NCBI GenBank assembly: GCA_025352265.1
Contig: JANXTS010000080.1
Coordinates: 1-50,382 of the forward strand
Length of the DNA: 50,382 bases
Reading direction: 5' to 3'
From: Variovorax sp.
GTDB taxonomy: Bacteria > Pseudomonadota > Gammaproteobacteria > Burkholderiales > Burkholderiaceae_C
The first letter of the stretch is position 1. The number at the start of each line of letters is the position of its first letter. Below the pieces are notes generated by a model that saw only the letters and a program-made list of their open reading frames with translations, was not told the DNA's origin and searched no databases. Both the position numbers and the translations under genes were made by a program. Positions 7,966 through 16,396 of this stretch are shown one piece after another.

Positions 7966-8693
7966 ACGCAGCGCGCAAAGTCGCAGCCGTCACCGGCGGC
8001 AGTGCCGGCATTGGCCAGGCCATCTGCGAAGACCTGCTGGCAAAGGATTACGAGGTGGTGTCGCTGTCGCGTCGCAAGGCAAGCATCGACCATCCGCGCA
8101 TGCACAGCATCGAGGTCGACCTGGGCGACCGGGCCGCGACGGCCGAGGCCGCGGCTGAACTGGTGCATCGCTTCGAGGTCGACACGGTGGTCCACAACGC
8201 TGGCGTGATTCGCCCCGCATTGCTCGCCGACGTCAAGTTGACCGATCTGGATGCGCTGGCCGAACTTCACCTCGGCTGTGCCATTCAGCTGGTTCAGGCA
8301 GCGCTGCCACGCATGCGCGACCAACATTTCGGCCGCGTGGTGCTGATGTCGTCGCGCGCCGCGGTCGGCCTGGCCACACGCACGGCCTATTCGGCGACCA
8401 AGGCCGGCATGCTCGGCATGGCGCGCACCTGGGCGCTCGAACTCGCGGCCGACGGCATCACCGTGAACGTGGTGGCGCCGGGCCCCATCCGCACCGACAT
8501 GTTCTACGACGTGGTCGAGCAGGGCAGCGACAAGGAGCGCGCGCTGGCCGCGTCTGTGCCCGTCAAGCGGCTGGGCGAGTCCGCCGACGTCGCGCGGGCG
8601 GTGGGTTTCTTCGTTGACCCAGCCAACGGATTCGTGACTGGCCAGGTGCTGTACGTTTGCGGCGGCACCAGCGTCGGCAGCCTCGCACTGTGA
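7962..8693 (+). CDS. SDR-family NAD(P)-dependent oxidoreductase
   Basis: A classical short-chain dehydrogenase of 243 residues. It has TGGSAGIG for cofactor binding, NAG in VVHNAGVI, a catalytic Ser in LMSSRA, and YSATK as the YxxxK pair, so unlike the fused SDR upstream it has a complete active site. The GTG at 7962 overlaps the cyclase stop (GTGA). The open frame extends upstream to 7788, but that part lies in the cyclase gene and has no SDR homology. In this operon it could oxidise a dihydrodiol or a hydroxyacyl intermediate; this is inference from context. Confidence 0.9.
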   Translation: MNAARKVAAVTGGSAGIGQAICEDLLAKDYEVVSLSRRKASIDHPRMHSIEVDLGDRAATAEAAAELVHRFEVDTVVHNAGVIRPALLADVKLTDLDALAELHLGCAIQLVQAALPRMRDQHFGRVVLMSSRAAVGLATRTAYSATKAGMLGMARTWALELAADGITVNVVAPGPIRTDMFYDVVEQGSDKERALAASVPVKRLGESADVARAVGFFVDPANGFVTGQVLYVCGGTSVGSLAL

Positions 8694-8744
8694 CCTTGCC
8701 CTTGACCTTGCCCCTGCGCCTGCGCCTGCGCCTGCGCCTGCGCC
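8691..8744 (+). repeat. Hexanucleotide tandem repeat
   Basis: Nine head-to-tail six-base units. The first four are TGACCT, TGCCCT, TGACCT and TGCCCC, followed by five exact TGCGCC units at 8715-8744. The array begins at the TGA stop of the SDR gene and lies 60 bases before the start of the next gene, so it fills half of the spacer between enzymes and transporter. Confidence 0.9.
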
Positions 8745-8803
8745 GTTTCTTGCTCTGTGTAGTTTCTTTCGTTCAGTTTCTTTTCAACCTGGAGTTCCTT
8801 TCC

Positions 8804-9973
8804 ATGCCCAGCAAACCTCTCAAGTCACACAAGTCCCTGACGGCGCTTGCCCTCATCGCGGCCATCGCAAGCTTTGCGGCGCCCGTGCTGGCGCAGGTCA
8901 AGATCGGCGTCGTGACGTCAGCCACCGGCCCGACCGCGCTGGTCGGCATCCCGCAAAAGAACACGGTGCCGCTGCTGCCGACCAAGATCGGTGACATCAC
9001 CGTCGAATACATCTCGCGCGACGACGCCAGCGACTCTACCAACTCGGTGACCGAGATCAAGAAGCTCATCAGCGAATCGAATATCGACGCGCTCATCGGC
9101 CCAAGCGGCTCGCCCAACGCGATGGGCGTGATCCAGTTCATCGCCGACGCCGGTGTGCCGATGCTGGCGCCGGTCGGCACGGCCGCCGTGGTGCTGCCGA
9201 TGACCGATGCCAAGAAGTGGGTCTTCAAGACCACGCAGAACGACGACATCATCGCCAAGGCGCTGGTCGGGCAGATGGTCAAGATGAAAATCAAGACACT
9301 CGGCGTCATCGCGCTCAATGATCCGTACGGTGAGAACTGGGTCAAGGTGATGGGCGAACTCGCTGCCAAGAACGACATCAAGATCGTCGCGACCGAACGC
9401 TTCCTGCGCACCGACACCTCCGTCACCGCGCAGAGCCTGAAGGTGATCTCGGCCGCGCCGGATGCGGTGCTGATCGCCGCTGCCGGTGGCCCGACCGTGT
9501 TGCCACAGACCACGCTGTTCGACCAGGGCTTCAAGGGCCAGGTCTTCCAGACGCACGGCGCCGCGCTGCCCGACTTCTTGCGCCTCGGTGGCAAGAAGGT
9601 CGAAGGCACCATCCTGGCTGCGAGCCTGATGCTGGTGCTGCCCGAGATCGCCGACAGCAACCCGTCCAAGAAGATGGCGCTCGACTACATCGCCGCCTAC
9701 GAAAAGCTCAACGGCAGCAAGCCCGCCACCTTTGGTGCCAACGTATACGACGCCGGCCTGCTGCTGCAAAAGGCGATCCCGATCGCAGCGCAAAAAGCCA
9801 AGCCCGGCACCAAGGAGTTCCGGGTCGCGCTGCGCGATGCGCTGGAGCAGACCAAGGAGCTGGTTGCGACGCAGGGCGTGTACACCATGTCCGCAGCCGA
9901 CCACAGCGGCTTCGACGATCGCGGCCGCGAGCTGATCACGGTCAAGGACGGCAACTGGAAACTTCTGAAGTAA
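8804..9973 (+). CDS. HAAT-family ABC transporter periplasmic binding protein (1)
   Basis: A 389-residue type I periplasmic binding protein of the branched-chain amino-acid/amide/aromatic-acid group. A Sec signal peptide is visible (SLTALALIAAIASFAAPVLA, cleavage before QVKIG), followed by VTSATGPTALVGIPQKN and PSGSPNAMGVIQF, which line the ligand pocket in this family. It starts with ATG at 8804 after TGGAGTTCC; an in-frame upstream extension through the hexamer array is rejected because it would bury the signal peptide. It is followed by permease and ATPase genes. In aromatic catabolic clusters such proteins usually bind an aromatic acid; that is the likely role here. Confidence 0.9.
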   Translation: MPSKPLKSHKSLTALALIAAIASFAAPVLAQVKIGVVTSATGPTALVGIPQKNTVPLLPTKIGDITVEYISRDDASDSTNSVTEIKKLISESNIDALIGPSGSPNAMGVIQFIADAGVPMLAPVGTAAVVLPMTDAKKWVFKTTQNDDIIAKALVGQMVKMKIKTLGVIALNDPYGENWVKVMGELAAKNDIKIVATERFLRTDTSVTAQSLKVISAAPDAVLIAAAGGPTVLPQTTLFDQGFKGQVFQTHGAALPDFLRLGGKKVEGTILAASLMLVLPEIADSNPSKKMALDYIAAYEKLNGSKPATFGANVYDAGLLLQKAIPIAAQKAKPGTKEFRVALRDALEQTKELVATQGVYTMSAADHSGFDDRGRELITVKDGNWKLLK

Positions 9974-10010
9974 CCAGCGCATAAGAAGAAAGAGCGAAGC
10001 GCGTCACCGC

Positions 10011-11051
10011 ATGAATCTCCAGATCGCAGTTCTCCTGGGCCAGGACGGCATCACCAACGGCGCCATCTATGCGCTGCTGGCCTTATCGATCGTGCTGGTC
10101 TTCACCGTGACGCGCGTGCTTTTGATTCCGCAAGGTGAGTTCGTTGCCTACGGCGCATTGACGATGGCGGCCATCCAGGCCGGCCAGCCCAGTGCGGTCG
10201 TATGGCTCGTCGCTTTGCTCTTCGCGGCCTCTGCTGCGCTGGACGTGGCGCTGCTGCTGATGCGCAGCGAGCGCGCCGTGCCGCTGCGCTGGATGTTCGC
10301 GGGCAAGCTGCTCTATCCGTCGCTGATGCTGCTGGCGGTCTACAAGCTGCCGCTCGCCACGATGCCGATGCCGTTGCAGATCGCATTGACGCTGGCACTG
10401 CTGGTGCCGCTCGGCCCGCTGCTGTACCGCCTCGTCTTTCAGCCGATCGCCGATGCGTCTGCGCTGGTGCTGCTGATCGTGTCGATCGCGCTGCATGTGT
10501 CGATGGTCGGCGTCGGCCTGCTGGTCTTCGGGCCGGGCGGTGCGAGCACAACGCCGCTGGTCGACGCGATCATCGAGGTCGGTGGGGTTCGCATCAAGGC
10601 GCAGACGCTGTGCGTGATCGCGGTCGCGCTGCTGCTGATCGGCGCGCTCTATCTGATGTTCGGCCGCACCTTGTACGGCAAGGCGCTGCGCGCCGCGGCG
10701 ATGAACCGCATGGGGGCGCGGCTCATGGGCATCTCGCCGGTGTTCGCCGGCAAGGCCACCTTCTTGTTGGCGGCAGCGATCGGCGCGATGTCGGGCGTGC
10801 TCATCGCACCGATGACCACCATCTACTACGACTCGGGCTTCATCATCAGCCTGAAGGGCTTCGTCGGTTCGATCATCGGCGGGCTCGTGAGCTACCCGAT
10901 CGCGGCTATCGGCGCGGTGGTGGTCGGGCTGATCGAAGCTTTCTCTGCTTTCTATGCCAGCACCTACAAGGAGATCATCGTCTTCACGCTGATCATTCCG
11001 GTTCTGCTGTGGCTGTCGCTCACCAGCAAGCATGTGGAGGACGAGGAATGA
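10011..11051 (+). CDS. HAAT ABC transporter permease, LivH type (1)
   Basis: A 346-residue inner-membrane protein with about eight hydrophobic helices. The N-terminus (LLGQDGITNGAIYALLALSIVLVF) and the later YDSGFIISLKGFVGSIIGGLVSYP are characteristic of LivH permeases. It forms half of the transmembrane channel with the LivM-like part of the next gene. It is longer than Escherichia coli LivH because of an insert near residues 60-130 of polar and hydrophobic mixed sequence, also present in the paralogue at 17616. Its TGA overlaps the next ATG by 4 bases. Confidence 0.9.
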   Translation: MNLQIAVLLGQDGITNGAIYALLALSIVLVFTVTRVLLIPQGEFVAYGALTMAAIQAGQPSAVVWLVALLFAASAALDVALLLMRSERAVPLRWMFAGKLLYPSLMLLAVYKLPLATMPMPLQIALTLALLVPLGPLLYRLVFQPIADASALVLLIVSIALHVSMVGVGLLVFGPGGASTTPLVDAIIEVGGVRIKAQTLCVIAVALLLIGALYLMFGRTLYGKALRAAAMNRMGARLMGISPVFAGKATFLLAAAIGAMSGVLIAPMTTIYYDSGFIISLKGFVGSIIGGLVSYPIAAIGAVVVGLIEAFSAFYASTYKEIIVFTLIIPVLLWLSLTSKHVEDEE

Positions 11052-12871
11052 GCGCACGTAGCTCATTCGTCGGACTCGGCGTGTTCGTGCTGCTGCTCAT
11101 CGTCGCGCCGCTGGTGGTGCCGCCGTTCTATGTCACGCTGTTCAACTACATCGGCCTCTACGGGTTGGTCGCGCTCGGTCTCCTGCTGCTGACCGGCGTC
11201 GGCGGCCTCACCAGTTTCGGGCAAGCGGCTTTCGTGGGCCTGGGCGCCTACACGACGGCCGCGCTGTCGACCGGTGCGATCCCGGTGCCGGCCATGTTCA
11301 CCTGGGCGCAGCACTCTCCGTGGATCGCGCTGGTCGCGGGGTTGTTGCTGACACTCGCGGTCGCGCTGGTGCTGGGCGCGCTCACGCTGCGGCTGTCGGG
11401 CCACTACCTGCCGCTCGGCACCATCGCCTGGGGCCTGAGCCTCTACTACCTGTTCGGCACCTTCGACCGATTGGGCGGGCAAACCGGCCTGCCGGGCATC
11501 CCACCGATCTCGCTGTTCGGCGTCAAGCTCGAAAGCGCCAACCAGATGTACTACCTGATCTGGGCCTTCGTGCTGGTCGCGGCGCTCACCACGCAGAACC
11601 TGCTCGATTCGCGCCAGGGCCGTGCCATCCGCGCGCTCAAGGGAGGAGTGGTCATGGCCGAGGCGATGGGCGTGAACACGGCGCGCTCGCGCATGGTGAT
11701 CTTCGTCATCGCCGCGCTGCAGGCCTGCGCATCGGGCTGGCTGTATGCGCACCTGCAACGCTTCGTCAACCCCTCGCCATTCAGCCTGCAGTACGGCATC
11801 GACTACCTGTTCATGGCAGTGGTCGGTGGCGTCGGCCAGGTGTGGGGCGCGTTCCTGGGGGCGGGCGTCATCATCGTGTCGAAGCAGTGGCTGCAGAACA
11901 TCCTGCCGAGCCTGCTGGGCCGCTCCGGCAACTTCGAGATGATCGTGTTCGGCGCGCTGTTGATCCTGCTGCTGCAACGTTCGCGGTCGGGACTCTGGGG
12001 CGTTGTCACACGCTGCATGTCCCAGCTGATGCCGAAGTCGAAAACCGGGCGCGCACGCAGTCTGTCGCTGACAGCCGAGCCGCTGTCGCGCCGGCCGATG
12101 CCGCCGCGTGGCGAGGTCGTGTTGAAGGCCACGGCCGTCACGCGCCGCTTCGGTGGGCTGGTCGCCAACGACGCCATGGACCTCACCGTGCATGCCGGCG
12201 AGATCCTCGCGCTCATCGGCCCCAATGGTGCGGGCAAGAGCACCATGTTCAACCAGTTGTCGGGCGTGGACACGCCCACATCCGGCCAAGTGATCTTCCG
12301 CGGGCAGTCGATCGCCGGCCGCGGCTCGCGCGCCATCGCCAGGCTGGGCTTGAGTCGCAGCTTCCAGCATGTGCGGCTGATGGCGGAGATGACGGTGGTC
12401 GAGAACGTCGCCATCGGCGCGCACCTGCGCGGCAAGCGCGGCGTGCTGGCGGCGGCATGGCGGCTCGACCGAACCGAAGAGGCGCGCCTGATGGCCGAGG
12501 CCGCGCACCAGGTCGAGCGTGTCGGCCTGAAGGAGCATATGTTCGACGAGGCCGGCTCGCTGGCGCTGGGCCAGCAACGCACGCTGGAGATCGCACGCGC
12601 GCTCGCCAGCGATCCGAGCCTGCTGCTGCTCGACGAGCCCGCCGCCGGCCTGCGCCATCGCGAGAAGGAAGCGCTCGGCGACCTGCTGCGCAAGCTGCGC
12701 GGGGAGGGCATGGCGATCCTGCTGGTCGAGCACGACATGGACTTCGTGATGGGCCTGGTCGACCGCGTGGTGGTGATGGACTTCGGCCAGAAGATCGCCG
12801 AGGGCTTGCCCGACGAGGTGCAGAAGGATCCCGCGGTGCTCGAGGCTTATCTGGGCGGGGTGGAAGCATGA
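11048..12871 (+). CDS. Fused HAAT permease and ATPase, LivM-LivG (1)
   Basis: A 607-residue fusion. Residues 1 to about 320 are a LivM-type permease with many membrane helices (GQAAFVGLGAYTTAAL and FSLQYGIDYLFMAVVGG are typical blocks). Residues from about 355 form a LivG-type ATPase with GPNGAGKST (Walker A), SFQHVRLM (Q-loop region), LALGQQRTLEIARAL (signature) and [11 protein letters not shown] (Walker B), ending with the LivG tail. The start ATG overlaps the LivH stop, and the reading frame upstream of it is inside LivH and ignored. The fusion ties one ATPase to one permease half; the other ATPase is the next gene. The same fusion occurs at 18668-20449. Confidence 0.92.
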   Translation: MSARSSFVGLGVFVLLLIVAPLVVPPFYVTLFNYIGLYGLVALGLLLLTGVGGLTSFGQAAFVGLGAYTTAALSTGAIPVPAMFTWAQHSPWIALVAGLLLTLAVALVLGALTLRLSGHYLPLGTIAWGLSLYYLFGTFDRLGGQTGLPGIPPISLFGVKLESANQMYYLIWAFVLVAALTTQNLLDSRQGRAIRALKGGVVMAEAMGVNTARSRMVIFVIAALQACASGWLYAHLQRFVNPSPFSLQYGIDYLFMAVVGGVGQVWGAFLGAGVIIVSKQWLQNILPSLLGRSGNFEMIVFGALLILLLQRSRSGLWGVVTRCMSQLMPKSKTGRARSLSLTAEPLSRRPMPPRGEVVLKATAVTRRFGGLVANDAMDLTVHAGEILALIGPNGAGKSTMFNQLSGVDTPTSGQVIFRGQSIAGRGSRAIARLGLSRSFQHVRLMAEMTVVENVAIGAHLRGKRGVLAAAWRLDRTEEARLMAEAAHQVERVGLKEHMFDEAGSLALGQQRTLEIARALASDPSLLLLDEPAAGLRHREKEALGDLLRKLRGEGMAILLVEHDMDFVMGLVDRVVVMDFGQKIAEGLPDEVQKDPAVLEAYLGGVEA

Positions 12872-13635
12872 CCACGAACACCGACGTGACAGCCAAGGTG
12901 CTCGAAGTCCGTGACCTCACCGTCTCCTACGGCAAGGTCGACGCACTGGTCAAAGCCAGCATCGAAGTCGGCACCGGCCGCATCGTGACCGTGATCGGCC
13001 CCAACGGCGCCGGCAAGACCACGTTGCTTTCGGCAGTGATGGGCGTGCTGCCGTCGCGTGGCGAAATCGTGCTCGACGGCACGGTGCACCACTCTCCGCA
13101 AGTCGAGCAGATGGTGCGCGCCGGCATGACGCTGGTGCCGGAAAAGCGCGAACTCTTCGCCGGCATGAGCGTGCAGGACAACCTGCAGCTTGGCGCCTTC
13201 GACCGGCATCGCCGCGGCCTGCGCGACAGTGCGGAAACTCTGATCGAGATCTACAGCCTGTTCCCGCGCCTGCAGGAGCGCAGTGCACAGCTTGCCGGTA
13301 CGTTGTCGGGCGGCGAGCGCCAGATGCTCGCGATCGGCCGCGCCCTCATGGCCAAACCGCGACTGCTGATGCTCGACGAGCCCAGCCTCGGCCTCGCGCC
13401 GCTGATCGTGCGCGAGATCTTCCGCATCATTGCCGCCCTGCGCGAGCGCGGTGTCTCGATCCTGCTGGTGGAGCAGAACGCACGTGCTGCGTTGCAGGTC
13501 GCCGACTACGCTTATGTGCTGGAAACCGGTGCCATCAGCATGCACGGCCCGGCCGCTGAACTGGCACAAGACCCGCGCGTCGTCGAAGCCTATCTGGGTC
13601 TCGCCGGCAAGCACCAGGACCGGCTCGCCCGATGA
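12868..13635 (+). CDS. HAAT ABC transporter ATPase, LivF type (1)
   Basis: A 255-residue ATPase with [24 protein letters not shown] and [14 protein letters not shown], the last being diagnostic for LivF rather than LivG. It pairs with the fused ATPase domain of the preceding gene to power uptake. ATG at 12868 overlaps the previous stop by 4 bases. It completes the first transporter (binding protein 8804, permease 10011, fusion 11048, ATPase 12868). Confidence 0.92.
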   Translation: MTTNTDVTAKVLEVRDLTVSYGKVDALVKASIEVGTGRIVTVIGPNGAGKTTLLSAVMGVLPSRGEIVLDGTVHHSPQVEQMVRAGMTLVPEKRELFAGMSVQDNLQLGAFDRHRRGLRDSAETLIEIYSLFPRLQERSAQLAGTLSGGERQMLAIGRALMAKPRLLMLDEPSLGLAPLIVREIFRIIAALRERGVSILLVEQNARAALQVADYAYVLETGAISMHGPAAELAQDPRVVEAYLGLAGKHQDRLAR

Positions 13636-13737
13636 CGACCGCGCGCTGACATCCATGCTTCGAATCCAACGCCAGGACACGCCCACATTGTTGACACTTC
13701 AATGTTTTCAGCTTCATCTTTATCTGGAAGGACGCTC

Positions 13738-14883
13738 ATGAAAATCATGACCCGCAACACCGTCGCACTGGCAGTCGCCATGGGACTCTCGGCCGCGGCG
13801 ATGGCCGCCGATCTCAAGATCGGCTTCATCAGTTCGCTCTCCGGCCCCGTGTCCGCGCTTGGCATTCCTTACGAAAAGGGCATCCGCGCCGCCCTTGCAG
13901 AAAACCCGATGCTGGCCGGCCACAAGGTCGAGCTCATCGTGCTGGACGACGCATCCGACCCCACGACCGCCGGCCGCAACGCCCGCAAGCTGGTTGTCGA
14001 AGACAAGGTCGACGTGCTCATCGGCACCTCCGGCGTGCCCGGCGCCATGGCCATCGCCGCGGTGGCGAAAGAACTCAACGTGCCGTTGATCTCGCCGACC
14101 CCGGTGACCATTGCGGGTGGCGCCGACACGTGGGCTGTGACGGTATCTCAGTCGTTCCCGCTGATGGTCTCGGCCGTGGTCGAGCGCATGCATAAAGCCG
14201 GTGTGAAGACGGTCGCCTTCATCGGTTTCTCCGACGCACTCGGCGACCTGGCTTACGACTCGCTGAAGATGAGCACCGACGCCGCCGGCATCAAGATCGT
14301 CGCCAACGAGCGCTATGCACGCGCCGACGCATCGGTCACCGGCCAGATCCTGAAGATCACCGCGCTGCGTCCCGACGCTGTCTTTGCCGGCAACTCCGGC
14401 ACACCCGGCGCGCTGCCGTACCTGGCACTCGCAGAGCGCGGTTACAAGGGCCAGCTCTACGGCACCCACGGCCTCGTCAACGCCGACTTCGTGCGTGTCG
14501 GCGGCGCCTCCATCGAAGGTTTGCAAGTCCCGAGCGGCCCGGTGCTGGTGGCCGACCAGCTCGCAGCCGACAACCCGATTCGTGCCGTGTCGATGAACTT
14601 CCGCGCGGCCTACCAGAAGGTCAACGGCGCGCCACCGAACGATGCCTTCTCGTCCTATACCTACGACTCGTACCTGCTACTCGGCGACGCAGCAAAGCGC
14701 ACCAAGGGCGAGCCGGGTACACCGGCTTACCGCACGGCATTGCGCGACGCGATCATGAGTACCAAGGAGCTGGTCGGCACGCACGGTGTCTACAACTTCA
14801 AGCCTGACGATCGATACGGGTCCGACAAGCGTGGCGTGGTCCTGGTCAAGATGGAGAAGGGTCAGTGGAAGCTGGCTCCTTGA
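13738..14883 (+). CDS. HAAT-family periplasmic binding protein (2)
   Basis: A 381-residue binding protein with the signal peptide NTVALAVAMGLSAAAMA and mature start ADLKIGFISSLSGP. Type I binding-protein blocks follow (LVVEDKVDVLIGTSGVPGAMAIA, SVTGQILKITALRPDAVF). The ATG at 13738 is preceded by GGAAGGACGCTC. It is clearly closer to the third binding protein (16397) than to the first, so the two are a recent duplicate pair flanking the second dioxygenase alpha gene. It has no permease of its own and probably feeds one of the two transporters. Confidence 0.9.
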   Translation: MKIMTRNTVALAVAMGLSAAAMAADLKIGFISSLSGPVSALGIPYEKGIRAALAENPMLAGHKVELIVLDDASDPTTAGRNARKLVVEDKVDVLIGTSGVPGAMAIAAVAKELNVPLISPTPVTIAGGADTWAVTVSQSFPLMVSAVVERMHKAGVKTVAFIGFSDALGDLAYDSLKMSTDAAGIKIVANERYARADASVTGQILKITALRPDAVFAGNSGTPGALPYLALAERGYKGQLYGTHGLVNADFVRVGGASIEGLQVPSGPVLVADQLAADNPIRAVSMNFRAAYQKVNGAPPNDAFSSYTYDSYLLLGDAAKRTKGEPGTPAYRTALRDAIMSTKELVGTHGVYNFKPDDRYGSDKRGVVLVKMEKGQWKLAP

Positions 14884-15039
14884 GATGAAGACCGGCGCTC
14901 GTTCTCGTTGTTTGGTGGTGCGCTTGTTGCGCACGGGGTGGGATCACGCCGACGGCGTACTCCCCTCCGGACGGAAGTACCCGGTGGCCGCGGCACGAGC
15001 CAACGAATGCACCCGAGCCCGGTTTCTGGAGTCATTGAC
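14884..15039 (+). other. Intergenic leader with dyad sequence before alpha copy 2
   Basis: A 156-base spacer. It contains GGGGT at 14936-14940, the small dyad CGCCGACGGCG and ACTCCCC downstream, which could pair into a GC-rich stem, then CTCCGGACGG and the leader element at 14992-15022. A Rho-independent terminator is not evident because no U-run follows the stem. It may be a 5' untranslated leader controlling the second alpha subunit. Confidence 0.4.
14992..15022 (+). repeat. Leader element, copy B (shared with 4613-4646)
   Basis: 31 bases with the blocks GGCACGAGCCAAC and TGCACCCGAGCCCGG also found at 4613-4646. It ends 17 bases before the ATG of alpha subunit copy 2. The same orientation and similar distance from the start in both cases argue for a leader function or for duplication together with the 5' end of a gene. 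Confidence 0.7.
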
Positions 15040-16392
15040 ATGACCTACCGCGAACATCCGGAAGCCATCGCTGCATTGGTCGAACAAGACCGAGTCCACC
15101 GCGACCTCTACCTGAGCGACGAGCTGTTCGCACTGGAGCAAGAGCGGTTGTTCGCAAACACATGGCTCTACGCCGGCCACAAGAGTCAAGTACCGAACAC
15201 CGGTGACTACTGGGCTTTGGAACTCGCAGGCAAACCGGTCATGCTGGTGCGCCAACCCGATGGCCGCGTGCGCGTGTTCTACAACCGCTGCGCTCACAAA
15301 GGCAGTCGCCTCGTCACGGATGAACACGGCAACACCGGCAAGTTCTTTCGCTGCCCGTACCACGCCTGGACCTACAAGCTCGACGGCGCACCGCTCGGCA
15401 TGCCGCTCAAGAGTGGCTACGAAGGCACGCGCCTGACCGAATGCGAATCCGGTCGAGGCTTGGTCGAAGTCAGGAACACCGTGGTCTACCGCGACTTCGT
15501 CTTCGTGCGCATGGCCGAGGAGGGCATCGACTTCGACAGCTACTTCGGCGACGTCAAGGAGGCCATCGACAACATGGTCGACCGCTCGCCCGAAGGCCGG
15601 CTGACCGTGGGCGGCGGCGTGCTGCGCAGCATCATCCATTGCAACTGGAAGATGTACCTGGAGAACATCAACGACACGGTGCATCCGATGTCGACGCACG
15701 AGTCGGCAACGCAGGCTGCAAAGTCGGTCTGGGCGACACACGACGCCGATGAGCCCAAGCCGATGGCCATGGAGCAGATCCTGCCGTTCGGTGCCGGCTA
15801 CGACTTCTTCGACCAGATGGGTGGCCGTGTGTTCGCCAACGGTCACAGCATCCTGGGCGTTAATTTCAGCATCCACTCGGGCTATGCGCAGCTGCCGGAA
15901 TACGAAGCGGCGATGCGTGCGGCGCATGGCGAGCAGCGGGCGGCCGACATCCTGGAGCGGTCGCCGCAGAACTCGGTCTTCTATCCGAGCCTGTCGGTCA
16001 AGGGCTCGCCGCAGGCCATCCGCGTGATCCGGCCACTGGCCGCGAATCGCACCTTGATCGAAGCCTGGAGCTTTAGGGCGGCCGGCGCACCCGAGGTGCT
16101 GTTCCAGCGTGCGATGACCTACAACCGCCTCGTGTTTTCGCCCATGTCGGTGGTCGCGCACGACGACGTGCATTTGTTCGAAAGCATGCAGCGCGGCCTT
16201 GCAGCCAACGGCAACGACTGGGTCAGCCTGCACCGCAATTTCGATGCGACCGAAATCGGGCAAGGAACCGTCACGACCAACGGCACCAACGAGTTGCTGA
16301 TGCGCAACCAGTTCCGCGCGTGGGCCCACTACATGGCACCCGCATCCACATCTGTTTCTCGTCCTATTTCCAATCCAACCCAAGAGGAGTGA
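15040..16392 (+). CDS. Rieske ring-hydroxylating dioxygenase, alpha subunit (copy 2)
   Basis: A 450-residue paralogue of the alpha subunit at 1114. Rieske ligands are C84, H86, C105 and H108; the iron site is NDTVHPMSTH with D212, H215 and H220. The proteins share long near-identical blocks (NTGKFFRCPYHAW, DNMV/ADRSPEGxL). The ATG at 15040 is chosen because it matches the start of copy 1 (MTxYRxxP/EA); the frame is open further upstream through the leader. No beta subunit or reductase lies next to it: it is flanked on both sides by binding-protein genes. It may share the beta subunit and reductase of the first operon. The C-terminus is slightly longer, ending in a Ser/Thr-rich tail. Confidence 0.9.
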   Translation: MTYREHPEAIAALVEQDRVHRDLYLSDELFALEQERLFANTWLYAGHKSQVPNTGDYWALELAGKPVMLVRQPDGRVRVFYNRCAHKGSRLVTDEHGNTGKFFRCPYHAWTYKLDGAPLGMPLKSGYEGTRLTECESGRGLVEVRNTVVYRDFVFVRMAEEGIDFDSYFGDVKEAIDNMVDRSPEGRLTVGGGVLRSIIHCNWKMYLENINDTVHPMSTHESATQAAKSVWATHDADEPKPMAMEQILPFGAGYDFFDQMGGRVFANGHSILGVNFSIHSGYAQLPEYEAAMRAAHGEQRAADILERSPQNSVFYPSLSVKGSPQAIRVIRPLAANRTLIEAWSFRAAGAPEVLFQRAMTYNRLVFSPMSVVAHDDVHLFESMQRGLAANGNDWVSLHRNFDATEIGQGTVTTNGTNELLMRNQFRAWAHYMAPASTSVSRPISNPTQEE

Positions 16393-16396
16393 CACC

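Noticed and set aside
10202..11047. Extension of the LivM-LivG fusion into LivH
   Set aside because: The extension is a shifted frame of LivH without membrane helices. The ATG at 11048 opens directly on the LivM permease.
11320..12867. A plus-strand frame continuous with the first LivF, suggesting a larger fusion
   Set aside because: The upstream part lies out of frame inside the LivM-LivG fusion and reads as Arg/Ala-rich low-homology sequence; LivF homology begins only at 12868.
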